Shown: positions 6,235 to 13,923 of the stretch, in pieces
Numbering within the stretch: the stretch's first letter is position 1
How the letters are laid out: every line of letters begins with the position of its first letter
DNA from: Propionibacteriaceae bacterium
Lineage (GTDB): Bacteria > Actinomycetota > Actinomycetes > Propionibacteriales > Propionibacteriaceae
DNA: 18,626 nucleotides
Assembly: GCA_031254155.1 (NCBI GenBank)
Contig: JAIRVA010000168.1
Location: forward strand, 1-18,626
Direction: 5' to 3'
Notes under the pieces: generated by a model
The model's input: the letters and a program-made list of their open reading frames with translations, nothing else
Told to the model about the DNA's origin: nothing
Database searches by the model: none
Program-made: the position numbers and the translations under genes

Positions 6235-7176
6235 TCATAATTTCATCACAACGGCGAGGGTCGCGGCAAGCAAGAATGGGTCGTGACGGGCCGAGCCGTC
6301 CCGCATACCGACATCCCCGACCAACAACTCCGCGCGCATCGATTCCACCAGACGCTGCAGATGCGCGTCGTTGCCGACGAACCGGCGGTCCGCGATCACG
6401 GTGTCGAGGGTGAGCTGCGGGCAGTGCTCGGCCAGCACCTCCACGTGTCGCGACGGCGTGAACCCGCTCGTCTCCGCGGCGGGCAGCAGGTTCATCACGC
6501 AGATCCGCTTCGCGGGCGAGGCCAGGATCGCCGCCACGAGGTCGGGTACGAGCAGGTGCGGTACGACGGAGGTGAACCACGAGCCGGGACCGAACACGAG
6601 GTAGTCGGCCGCGAGAATGCTCTCGACCGCTTCCGGGCAGGCGGGCGGGTCCGCCGGTTCCAGACGGACCTGCAGGACGCTGCCCTCGGTGACCGCGATG
6701 CGGGCCTGTCCCGTAAGACGGCGGATCTCGTCCGGGGCCACGGGGTCGATCCCGACCACGTCCGCCGAGATCACGAGGGGCACGGACGACATCGGCAGCA
6801 CCCGGCCCTGGATCTCCAGCAGCCGCCCGACCTGGTCCAGGCCGACCACGGGGTCGGGGTCACGCTGCCACAGCGCCGCGATGAGCAGGTTGCCGACCGC
6901 GTGGCCCGCCAGGGGGCCCGTACCGCCGAAGCGTGACTGCAAGACGTTCGCCCACAACCGCCCCTCGGTGTCGTCACCGGTCAGCGCGGCGAGGGCCATC
7001 CGGAGATCGCCCGGCGGCAGACAGCCGAACTCGTCACGTAACCGGCCCGACGAGCCGCCGTCGTCCGCCACCGTGACGACCGCGGTCACCTGGTCGGTCA
7101 GCCGCTTGAGCGCCATCAGCGTCGCGGCGAGACCGTGGCCGCCGCCGAACGCCACCACCTTGGGCAGACTCATCAT
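6235..7176 (-). CDS. yvcK: YvcK/CofD-like gluconeogenesis factor
   Basis: The 313-residue product belongs to the YvcK (GlmR/CuvA) branch of the CofD-like family. These proteins bind UDP-sugars or NAD(P)-type ligands and are needed for cell-wall precursor balance and growth on gluconeogenic carbon sources. Visible motifs are VVAFGGGHGL (7-16), TVADDGGSSGRLR (35-47), LPPGDLR, the GHAVGNLL segment and FGPGSWFTSV. The two possible starts (7176 and 7173) are adjacent ATG codons. The first overlaps the rapZ stop as ATGA, with AGGGA just upstream, which implies translational coupling. The trio rapZ-yvcK-whiA is one of the most conserved gene strings in Gram-positive bacteria. Length is usual and no motif is missing. 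Confidence 0.95.
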   Translation of the reverse strand: MMSLPKVVAFGGGHGLAATLMALKRLTDQVTAVVTVADDGGSSGRLRDEFGCLPPGDLRMALAALTGDDTEGRLWANVLQSRFGGTGPLAGHAVGNLLIAALWQRDPDPVVGLDQVGRLLEIQGRVLPMSSVPLVISADVVGIDPVAPDEIRRLTGQARIAVTEGSVLQVRLEPADPPACPEAVESILAADYLVFGPGSWFTSVVPHLLVPDLVAAILASPAKRICVMNLLPAAETSGFTPSRHVEVLAEHCPQLTLDTVIADRRFVGNDAHLQRLVESMRAELLVGDVGMRDGSARHDPFLLAATLAVVMKL

Positions 7177-8015
7177 TCCCTCCCCAGGTCGCGGTGCATG
7201 ACGGCCACCGCGTAGTCGGTCTCCAGCCGCCGGGCGAACGCCTCGGCGACGGCGACCGAGCGGTGCTTGCCACCCGTACACCCGATAGCGAGCGTCACCA
7301 GCCGCTTCCCCTCCACGACGTACCCCGCCGCCGCCGTCGTGAACAGGGCCACCAGTTCGTCGAGAAAGTGCCCCGCGAGGTCCGAGTTCTGCACGTACGC
7401 CGACACCGCGAGACTCAGCCCCGTCTGGGGCCGCAGATCCGGCACCCAGTGCGGATTGGGCAGGAAGCGGACGTCGAAGACCATGTCGGCGTCCAACGGC
7501 AGCCCGTTTTTGAACCCGAAAGACATGATCATGACGGTAAGCGCCGCGCCGTGCGGGCCGTACGCGGCCTCGATCCGGTGCGTCAACTGGTGGGGGGTAA
7601 GACCGGTCGTGTCGATCACCATGTCCGCCGAGGCGCGCAAGGCCGACATCATGCGCCGCTCGGCGCGAATGCCGTCCAGCAACGTTCCCGTTCCCTGCAG
7701 CGGCACGGGACGCCGCGACGACTCTTGCCGCTTCACGATCTCGGGATCGGACGCCTCCAGGAACACCACCTGCGGGGAGCCGGCGAGCGGGGCGACCGCC
7801 TCGAACAGCGCGGGGATCTGCTCCAGGTCGCCGCGGGAGCGGACATCCAGCCCGACGACGACCCGCTCGACGCGCTCGCCGTCCAGGTACGTCAGGAAGG
7901 CGGGCAGCATCGCCGGCGGCAGGTTGTCCACCACGTACCAGCCGAGGTCCTCCATCGCGTGGGCGGCGGTCCGGCGCCCGGCACCCGACATCCCCGTGAT
8001 CACGACCAGGTCCAT
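7173..8015 (-). CDS. rapZ: RapZ-type nucleotide-binding protein (YvcJ family)
   Basis: The 280-residue product is a full RapZ/YvcJ-family P-loop protein. E. coli RapZ is an RNA-binding adaptor controlling glmS; YvcJ of Bacillus is a GTPase/ATPase. The role in actinobacteria is unsettled. The N-terminal P-loop is GMSGAGRRT (8-16), with Arg14 in place of the usual Lys, as is normal in this phylum. LGWYVVDNLPP follows, then FRFLPNPHW-like RFLPNPHW, and the C-terminal GCTGGKHRSV that marks the RNA/nucleotide-binding half. The start is supported by GGAGGAG 4 nt before the ATG. It is the first gene of the minus-strand operon, with a likely promoter just upstream. Confidence 0.95.
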   Translation of the reverse strand: MDLVVITGMSGAGRRTAAHAMEDLGWYVVDNLPPAMLPAFLTYLDGERVERVVVGLDVRSRGDLEQIPALFEAVAPLAGSPQVVFLEASDPEIVKRQESSRRPVPLQGTGTLLDGIRAERRMMSALRASADMVIDTTGLTPHQLTHRIEAAYGPHGAALTVMIMSFGFKNGLPLDADMVFDVRFLPNPHWVPDLRPQTGLSLAVSAYVQNSDLAGHFLDELVALFTTAAAGYVVEGKRLVTLAIGCTGGKHRSVAVAEAFARRLETDYAVAVMHRDLGRE

Positions 8016-8042
8016 CCCGCTCCTCCCTCAACTCTGTGCTCC

Positions 8043-8048
8043 ATCATA
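8043..8048 (-). promoter_or_regulatory. -10 element of the rapZ-yvcK-whiA operon
   Basis: On the minus strand TATGAT lies 27 nt before the rapZ ATG. Transcription from about 8036 would give a leader of about 20 nt holding the GGAGGAG site. A GC-rich hairpin (GGCGC-TTC-GCGCC, 8065-8077) falls where the -35 would be, and no clear -35 hexamer is seen. Confidence 0.5.
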
Positions 8049-8130
8049 GGGGGTACGGGCCCCCGGCGCTTCGCGCCATGGAACCGCTGATTTACCATGT
8101 GCCGCCATCCGAACGCCAGGACGGGCGATC

Positions 8131-8188
8131 TCCGACTACCATATGTTGCGGTGGACATCCAGTCCACGTACAACATATGGTAGTCGGA
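8131..8188 (-). repeat. Perfect 18-bp inverted repeat with nested 6-bp stem, uvrC-rapZ spacer
   Basis: The arm at 8131-8148 (TCCGACTACCATATGTTG) is the exact complement of 8171-8188. Inside, GTGGAC (8151-8156) pairs with GTCCAC (8162-8167) around a 5-nt loop, so the whole 58 nt folds into one long stem with a small 2/3-nt internal loop. Each arm contains the palindrome CATATG and is AT-richer than its surroundings. It lies 67 nt after the uvrC stop and about 80 nt before the rapZ -10. Candidates are a terminator lacking a U-tract, a mobile mini-element, or an operator pair. The 240-nt spacer (8016-8255) holds no gene I would accept. Confidence 0.85.
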
Positions 8189-8255
8189 TCTCACCCTCGC
8201 TTCGCTCGCCCGCCTGACGCCCGACTGACGACACAGCGGAAATCAGCACTTCCTG

Positions 8256-10238
8256 TCAGTCGAGGATCTCGCCCGTCGCCAGATTGACCGCGGCGGGCTT
8301 GCCGCCGACCGCCGCGACGACCGCGGCGGCCAGGGTGGGACCGAAGCCGGGGACCTGGGCGATCTCCTCCACCGTCGCCGCCCGCAGCTTCTTGAGCGAG
8401 CCGAAGGCTGTCCGCAGGGCCTTCCGCCGGACCTCGCCGAGCCCGGGCACGTCGTCGAGGATCGACTCGATCATCGACCGGGAGCGGCGCTCGCGGTGGA
8501 ACGTGATCGCGAACCGGTGGGCCTCGTCACGGAGACGCTGCAGGAGGTACAACGCCTGGGAGGTCCGGGGCAGGATGACCGGGTACTCCTCGCCGGGCAC
8601 CCACACCTCTTCGAGCCGCTTCGCCAGCCCGCAGACCGCCACCGCCCCGAAACCCAGTTCGTCGAGGACCCGCCGGGCGACCGCGGCCTGCGGGGCGGCC
8701 CCGTCGACGACGACGAGGGACGGGGTGTACGAGAAACGCCGGGTCGTCCGGGTGGTCGCGTCGACCAGCCCGGAGTGGGCGTCGCCCGCCGCCGCCCGGT
8801 CGGCGACGAGACGGGCGAACCGGCGGGTCAGGACCTCCGTCATGGCGCCGGTGTCGTCGGAGCCCACGGAGGTGATTGTGAAGTGGCGGTACTCCGACTT
8901 GCGGGCCAGCCCGTCCTCGAACACGACCATTGAGGCGACGGTGTTCGTACCGGAAATGTGCGAGATGTCGTAGCACTCGATCCGCAGCGGGATCTCGCTG
9001 AGGTCGAGCGCCTGGGCAAGTTCGTCGAGCGCCTGGTTGCGGGTCGTCAGGTCGGCGGCGCGACGGGTCTTGTGGAGCCCAAGCGTCTGGGTGGCGTTTT
9101 TGGCCGCGGTTTCCATGAGGGTCTTCTTGTCGCCCCGCTGCGGCACCCGGAGCCGGACCTTCGTCCCGCGTTCCCCGCCCAGCAATTCGGCGAGGGTGTC
9201 GGCGGTCTCGGGAAGGGCCGGGACGAGGATCTCGGGCGGGATGATCCGCTTGCGGTCCTCCGGTTCGCCCCCGACATCGCCGTAGATCTGCAGGAGGAAC
9301 GCCTCGACCAGTTGGGGCTGGTCGTCGTCGGCCGGACCGGCGTCCTCGCCCCCGGCCCACGTCCCGCGGTCGGCCACCCACCCCCGCTCGGCCAGGATGC
9401 GGCCCGAGCGGACCTGGAACAGCTGGACCGCCACCTCCAGCGGGTCCACGGCGAGGGCGATGAGATCGACATCGGCGGAATCTTCCAGCACGACGGCGTT
9501 GCGTTCCATGACCCGCCGCAGCGCGTCCGCCTTGTCCCGCAGCGCCCCGGCCCGCTCGAACTCCAGGTCGGCGGCGGCGGCGCGCATCTCGGCTTCGAGG
9601 GTCTTGATGAAGCGGCCGGCGTGGCCGGAGATGGCGGTACAGAAGTCGGCCGCGATGACGCGGTGCGCCGCCGCGGACACCCGGCCCACGCAGGGGGCGG
9701 CACACTTGTCGATGTACCCCATGAGGCACGGCCGCCCGGAGGCCGCCGCCGCGCGGAACACGCCGGCCGAGCAGGAGCGCATGGGGAAGACCGTCAGCAG
9801 GGCGTCGATGGAGTCGCGGATCGCCCACGCTTCGGCGTACGGCCCGAAGTACCGCCACCCCGTCTTCTTGCCGCCCCGGCCGACGAACACCCGCGGAAAC
9901 TCCTCGCTCCAGGTCACGCAGAGCCAGGGGTACGACTTGTCATCACGGTACTTGACGTTGAAACGCGGCTCGAACTGTTTGATCCAGGTGTACTCCAGTT
10001 GCAGCGCCTCGAGCTCGTTGCGGACCGTCGTCCACTCCACCCCGGCGGCCGTCCGGATCATCAGACGGGTCCGGGGGTGCAGGTGGAAGGGGTCCTGGAA
10101 GTACGACGTGAGCCGGGAGCGCAGCGAGATCGCCTTGCCGACGTAGATGACCCGCCCCTCGGCGTCCAGGTACCGGTAGACCCCGGGTTCCGCCGGGATC
10201 TCGGCGGTCTTGGGCCGCCAGGTTGCGGGATCGGGCAT
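8256..10238 (-). CDS. uvrC: Excinuclease ABC subunit C
   Basis: The 660-residue product is the UvrC nuclease that makes both incisions around a lesion in nucleotide excision repair. The N-terminal GIY-YIG domain (about 13-95) has PGVYRYLD and VIYVGKA for the 3' cut. The UVR helical motif that contacts UvrB lies near residues 207-245 (EAEMRAAAADLEFERAGALRDK-like). The RNase H-like domain for the 5' cut has its acidic and His residues in ECYDISH, LVVVDGAAPQ and ITFHRERRS. Two helix-hairpin-helix motifs close the protein (VPGLGEVRRKAL and VPGFGPTLAAAVV). Its ATG overlaps the uvrA stop as TGATG, so it is translationally coupled to uvrA. Length is normal to slightly long. This uvrA-uvrC pairing followed by rapZ is common in actinobacteria. 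Confidence 0.97.
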   Translation of the reverse strand: MPDPATWRPKTAEIPAEPGVYRYLDAEGRVIYVGKAISLRSRLTSYFQDPFHLHPRTRLMIRTAAGVEWTTVRNELEALQLEYTWIKQFEPRFNVKYRDDKSYPWLCVTWSEEFPRVFVGRGGKKTGWRYFGPYAEAWAIRDSIDALLTVFPMRSCSAGVFRAAAASGRPCLMGYIDKCAAPCVGRVSAAAHRVIAADFCTAISGHAGRFIKTLEAEMRAAAADLEFERAGALRDKADALRRVMERNAVVLEDSADVDLIALAVDPLEVAVQLFQVRSGRILAERGWVADRGTWAGGEDAGPADDDQPQLVEAFLLQIYGDVGGEPEDRKRIIPPEILVPALPETADTLAELLGGERGTKVRLRVPQRGDKKTLMETAAKNATQTLGLHKTRRAADLTTRNQALDELAQALDLSEIPLRIECYDISHISGTNTVASMVVFEDGLARKSEYRHFTITSVGSDDTGAMTEVLTRRFARLVADRAAAGDAHSGLVDATTRTTRRFSYTPSLVVVDGAAPQAAVARRVLDELGFGAVAVCGLAKRLEEVWVPGEEYPVILPRTSQALYLLQRLRDEAHRFAITFHRERRSRSMIESILDDVPGLGEVRRKALRTAFGSLKKLRAATVEEIAQVPGFGPTLAAAVVAAVGGKPAAVNLATGEILD

Positions 10239-13087
10239 CAGGGCTGCCTTCCCGCCAGCACGGGTGCGAGGAACTGGCCGGTGTAGGAGTCCGGATCGGC
10301 GGCGACGTCTTCGGGCGTCCCCTCGGCGACCACCAGCCCGCCGCGGGCCCCGCCCTCCGGGCCGAGGTCGATCACCCAGTCAGCAGTCTTGATGACATCA
10401 AGGTTGTGCTCGATCACGACGACCGTGTTACCCTGCTCGACCAGCCGCTCGAGCACGGTGAGCAGCTTGCGGGTGTCCTCGAAGTGCAGCCCGGTCGTGG
10501 GCTCGTCCAGGACGTACATCGTCCGCCCGGTCGAGCGTTTCTGCAACTCGGAGGCCAGTTTCACCCGTTGGGCCTCCCCGCCCGACAGGGTGGTGGCGGC
10601 CTGGCCGAGCCGGACGTACCCCAGTCCGACCTCCACCAGCGTGGTGAGGTGGCGCGCGATCGGCGGGATGGCCCCGAAGAACCCAGCCGCCTCCTCGATG
10701 GGCATGGCGAGCACCTCGGCCACATTTTTCCCCTTGTAACGCACCTCGAGGGTCTCCCGGTTGTACCGCGCCCCGTGGCAGACCTCGCACGGCACGTACA
10801 CGTCCGGCAGGAAGTTCATCTCGATCTTGATCGTCCCGTCGCCCGCACAGTTCTCGCAGCGTCCGCCCTTGACGTTGAACGAAAAGCGCCCCGGCTGGTA
10901 CCCCCGGACCTTCGCGTCGGTCGTCTGGGAGAACAGGGTGCGGATCTTGTCGAAGACCCCGGTGTACGTGGCGGGGTTCGACCGGGGCGTCCGTCCGATG
11001 GGCGACTGGTCGACGTGGATGATCTTGTCCACCAGCTCCGCGCCCTCCAGCCGCTTGTGGCGCCCCGGCAGGGCCTTCGTGGCGTAGATCCGCCGCGCCA
11101 GCGCCTGGTAGAGGATCGCGTTGACGAGCGAGGACTTCCCCGACCCGGACACGCCCGTCACCGCGATGAACAGCCCGAGCGGGAAGCTCACGTCCACGCC
11201 CCGCAGGTTGTTCTCGCTCGCCCCGACGACGGTGACCTGCCGGTCGGTGCGCGGCCGCCGGGTCGCGGGTACGGGGATGTGGCGCCGGCCGGCGAGGTAG
11301 GCCCCGGTGATCGAGTCGGGGTTCGCCATGAGCTCCGCGACCGTGCCGGAGACAACGACCCGCCCGCCGTGCTCGCCCGCCCCGGGACCGATGTCGACCA
11401 CCCAGTCGGCGGTCCGGATGGTGTCCTCGTCGTGCTCGACGACGATCAGGGTGTTGCCCAGGTCGCGCAGGCGGACCAGGGTCTCGATGAGGCGGTGGTT
11501 GTCCCGCTGGTGGAGCCCGATGCTCGGCTCGTCCAGGACGTAGAGCACCCCCATCAGCCCCGACCCGATCTGCGTGGCGAGCCGGATCCGCTGCGCCTCG
11601 CCGCCGGACAGCGTCCCGGCCGGCCGCGACAAGGTGAGATAGTCCAGACCGACGTCGACGAGAAAGCGCAGCCGCTCCCGGATCTCCTTCAGCACCCGCT
11701 CCGAAATGGTCCGGTCACGCTGCGACAGGTCGAGCGAGTCGACGTACGCGAGACAGTCGACGATGCTCGCCGAGGTCACCTCGTGGATGTTCTGGCCGCC
11801 CACGGTGACCGCCAGCGAGGCCGGCTTCAGCCGCGCCCCCGCGCAGACCGAGCACGGGAACTCGCGCATGTAGGCCCCGAACCGCTCCCGCGCCGCGTCG
11901 GTCTCGGCCTCCGCGTAGCGCCGCTTGATGTACGGAATGGCCCCCTCGTACTTGGTCGAAAACGTCCGGGTCCGCCCGAACCGGTTGCGGTGCGAGACGT
12001 AAACCGGGTCGCCCACGCCGTAGAGGACGACCCGTTGCGCGGGCTCGGGCAGCTCCGCCCAGGGTACGGTGACCGAGAAGCGGTCAGCCTCGGCGAGCGA
12101 GGACAGGACGTGCTGGAAGTAGCGCGCAATCGTCGGGGTGGCCCAGACGGCGATGGCGTTCTCTTTGAGGCTGAGCGTTGGGTCGGGGACGACCAGGTCG
12201 GGGTCGACCTCCATCGTCGTCCCGAGGCCCGAGCAGGCCGGGCAGGCCCCCCAGGGGCCGTTGAACGAGAACTGGCGGGGCTCCAGCTCATCAATCGAAA
12301 TATCGTGGCCGTTCGGGCAAGCCATCTTCTCGGAGTAACGCTTCTCGCGGGCGGGCGAGTCGGCAGGGGTGTCGACGAAGTCGATCGCGACCACCCCGCC
12401 CGCCAGTTTGAGGGCGGTTTCGACGGAATCGGCCAGCCGCTGGCGGACGTCGGGCTTCGCGGCCAGCCGGTCGACGACCACCGCGATGTCGTGCTTCTTC
12501 TGCTTGTCGAGCGTCGGCGGCTCGCTCACCGGGTACACCTGCCCATCCACGCGGACCCGCGCGTACCCGCTGGTCGCAAGCTCGAGGAAGACGTCGCGGT
12601 ACTCCCCCTTCCGCCCGGTCACGATGGGCGCGAGGATCTGGAACCGCGTCCCCTCGGCCAGGTCAAGCAGGCGGTCGACGATCTGTTGGGGCGTCTGCCG
12701 GGAGATCGCCTCCCCGCACTGCGGGCAGTGGGGCACGCCGATGCGGGCGAACAACAGGCGGAAGTAGTCGTACACCTCGGTGATCGTCCCCACCGTCGAG
12801 CGCGGGTTCCGGGAGGTGGACTTCTGGTCGATCGAGACCGCGGGCGACAAGCCCTCGATGAAGTCGACGGCTGGCTTGTCCATCTGGCCGATGAACATCC
12901 GGGCGTACGCGGAGAGCGACTCGACGTACCGCCGCTGGCCCTCGGCGAAGATCGTGTCGAACGCCAGCGACGACTTGCCCGACCCGGACAACCCGGTGAA
13001 CACGATCAGCGCGTCGCGCGGGAGATCCACCGAGACATTGGCCAGGTTGTGTTCCCTGGCCCCCTTGACGATCAAACGATTCTGCAC
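10238..13087 (-). CDS. uvrA: Excinuclease ABC subunit A
   Basis: The 949-residue product is a complete UvrA, the damage-sensing double ABC ATPase that loads UvrB onto DNA. The first Walker A is GLSGSGKSS (32-40) and the first signature is LSGGEAQRIRLA. The second half has GVSGSGKSSLVNAIL and LSGGEAQRVKLA. Zinc-binding elements are visible as CPNGH with CPACSGLG in the first half and CENCAGDG with CEVCHGARYN in the second. The start is a GTG at 13087, giving MQNRLIVKGAREHNL as in the family. No good ribosome-binding site precedes it at normal distance; instead TAAGAT lies 6 nt upstream, so the mRNA is probably leaderless. The promoter resembles the LexA-independent damage promoter of mycobacteria. 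The stop overlaps uvrC. Confidence 0.98.
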   Translation of the reverse strand: MQNRLIVKGAREHNLANVSVDLPRDALIVFTGLSGSGKSSLAFDTIFAEGQRRYVESLSAYARMFIGQMDKPAVDFIEGLSPAVSIDQKSTSRNPRSTVGTITEVYDYFRLLFARIGVPHCPQCGEAISRQTPQQIVDRLLDLAEGTRFQILAPIVTGRKGEYRDVFLELATSGYARVRVDGQVYPVSEPPTLDKQKKHDIAVVVDRLAAKPDVRQRLADSVETALKLAGGVVAIDFVDTPADSPAREKRYSEKMACPNGHDISIDELEPRQFSFNGPWGACPACSGLGTTMEVDPDLVVPDPTLSLKENAIAVWATPTIARYFQHVLSSLAEADRFSVTVPWAELPEPAQRVVLYGVGDPVYVSHRNRFGRTRTFSTKYEGAIPYIKRRYAEAETDAARERFGAYMREFPCSVCAGARLKPASLAVTVGGQNIHEVTSASIVDCLAYVDSLDLSQRDRTISERVLKEIRERLRFLVDVGLDYLTLSRPAGTLSGGEAQRIRLATQIGSGLMGVLYVLDEPSIGLHQRDNHRLIETLVRLRDLGNTLIVVEHDEDTIRTADWVVDIGPGAGEHGGRVVVSGTVAELMANPDSITGAYLAGRRHIPVPATRRPRTDRQVTVVGASENNLRGVDVSFPLGLFIAVTGVSGSGKSSLVNAILYQALARRIYATKALPGRHKRLEGAELVDKIIHVDQSPIGRTPRSNPATYTGVFDKIRTLFSQTTDAKVRGYQPGRFSFNVKGGRCENCAGDGTIKIEMNFLPDVYVPCEVCHGARYNRETLEVRYKGKNVAEVLAMPIEEAAGFFGAIPPIARHLTTLVEVGLGYVRLGQAATTLSGGEAQRVKLASELQKRSTGRTMYVLDEPTTGLHFEDTRKLLTVLERLVEQGNTVVVIEHNLDVIKTADWVIDLGPEGGARGGLVVAEGTPEDVAADPDSYTGQFLAPVLAGRQP

Positions 13088-13093
13088 CAGGCC

Positions 13094-13116
13094 ATCTTAG
13101 TTCCTCGATCAGACAA
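13094..13116 (-). promoter_or_regulatory. uvrA promoter, PafBC-type (RecA-independent DNA damage) motif
   Basis: On the minus strand TTGTCTGAT (13116-13108), exactly eight bases, then TAAGAT (13099-13094), then six bases and the GTG of uvrA. The known mycobacterial RecA-NDp/PafBC promoter is TTGTCRGTG-N8-TANNNT. Spacing is exact, TTGTC and the G at position 7 match, and three of nine positions in the upstream box differ. The uvrB promoter has the same layout. Confidence 0.6.
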
Positions 13117-13129
13117 AACCGGGGATTTC

Positions 13130-13145
13130 TCGAACGTATGTCCCG
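13130..13145 (-). promoter_or_regulatory. Possible degenerate LexA (SOS) box upstream of uvrA
   Basis: The plus strand reads TCGAAC-GTAT-GTCCCG. The actinobacterial SOS box is TCGAAC-N4-GTTCGA: the left half is perfect and the right half matches at three of six positions. It lies 14 bp upstream of the uvrA TTGTC box, a sensible place for a regulator. Half-site agreement alone is weak evidence. Confidence 0.25.
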
Positions 13146-13173
13146 AATTCCGTCCGCGAACGGCGGCGGATCA

Positions 13174-13202
13174 TTGCGTCAACCCTGGATTAGCCGTAAG
13201 TT
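13174..13202 (+). promoter_or_regulatory. Promoter of the maleylpyruvate isomerase-family gene
   Basis: TTGCGT (13174-13179), a 17-nt spacer and TAAGTT (13197-13202) form a reasonable sigma-A-type promoter. Seven bases later comes the GTG at 13210, where transcription should start, so the mRNA is probably leaderless. Confidence 0.45.
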
Positions 13203-13209
13203 AGGCAGT

Positions 13210-13923
13210 GTGCGGACTGACCCCCATCTTGACCCTCCCGTTGACTGGCGTCTTGATCTGACCGCGGTGACGCAGCGCCTGCTCGGAAGTACGATCGCGC
13301 TGACGACCCGTGACTGGCAGGTGCTCACCCATCTGAATGGTTGGACCCGCGCCCACATCGCCGCCCACCTGGCCCGCCACGCCGAGGCGCTGACCGACAT
13401 GGCGCTCGAGATCGCCCGGACTCACGAACCGATTGCCTGGCGGTCCGCCCAGTCCGACGCCGACCTCAACGCCCAGGCCGGGGGCGATGCCCTCGCCCTG
13501 CAGGAGGCGCTCGACGAATCCTCCGCCGCGCTGATGCGCGCCTTCGAGCTCATGGACGAGGCCGCCTGGGCGACCACCGTCCGGAGCTCCCAGGGCCCGC
13601 TACCGGCCTCCGCGCTCGTGCTGGACCGGCTCAACGAGGTCGCCCTCCACCACGTGGACCTGCTCCTGGGGTACGACTTCACGGACATCGAGCCCGCCCT
13701 GGTTCACCGGCTCCTCAAGTGGAACCTCTTCCGGGAAACCCCGCGCTTCTCCGAGGTCGAACTCACCGTCGTGACCGACGACGGGCTCACCGCGGTCGTC
13801 GGTCACGGTACCCCGGTCACCGTCCGCGGCAACGAGCCCACGCTGCTCGGCTGGCTGACCGGCCGGAAGGACCCCTCCGCCGTCCTCGGGGGCGAGCAGA
13901 TCAACCTAGGCGGCCCCGTCTGA
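13210..13923 (+). CDS. Mycothiol-dependent maleylpyruvate isomerase family protein
   Basis: With the GTG at 13210 the product has 237 residues and fits the DinB-like MDMPI family: an N-terminal four-helix metal-binding bundle and a smaller C-terminal domain. Founders of the family isomerise maleylpyruvate with mycothiol; many members have unknown thiol-transfer roles. The metal-ligand pattern is complete, with His53 in AAHLARH and Glu143 and His147 in LNEVALHHVD, close to the H52/E144/H148 positions of the Corynebacterium enzyme. The motif W-T-x-x-H-I-x-A-H-L-A-R-H is clear. The start is chosen from the promoter 7 nt upstream; an in-frame ATG at 13138 would add a poor 24-residue extension. 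No aromatic-degradation genes are nearby, so the substrate is unknown. Its last 18 bases overlap the end of terC on the other strand. Confidence 0.85.
   Translation: MRTDPHLDPPVDWRLDLTAVTQRLLGSTIALTTRDWQVLTHLNGWTRAHIAAHLARHAEALTDMALEIARTHEPIAWRSAQSDADLNAQAGGDALALQEALDESSAALMRAFELMDEAAWATTVRSSQGPLPASALVLDRLNEVALHHVDLLLGYDFTDIEPALVHRLLKWNLFRETPRFSEVELTVVTDDGLTAVVGHGTPVTVRGNEPTLLGWLTGRKDPSAVLGGEQINLGGPV

Noticed and set aside
7968..7992. Arg instead of Lys in the RapZ P-loop as a sign of inactivity
   Set aside because: Actinobacterial RapZ proteins normally have Arg at this place, so it is not unusual here.
7177..8031. Reading yvcK as a 598-residue protein with a long N-terminal extension
   Set aside because: The extension is the rapZ gene in another frame. 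The family start MSLPKV with ATGA coupling to rapZ is clear.
8000..8194. A 64-codon minus-strand open frame upstream of rapZ
   Set aside because: It overlaps the rapZ start and is largely made of the inverted repeat and promoter; no family features.
10223..13204. A 993-codon open frame on the plus strand opposite uvrA
   Set aside because: It is antisense to a clear uvrA, with an Arg/Gly/Asp/Val-rich composition typical of the complement of GC-rich codons, and no recognisable domain.
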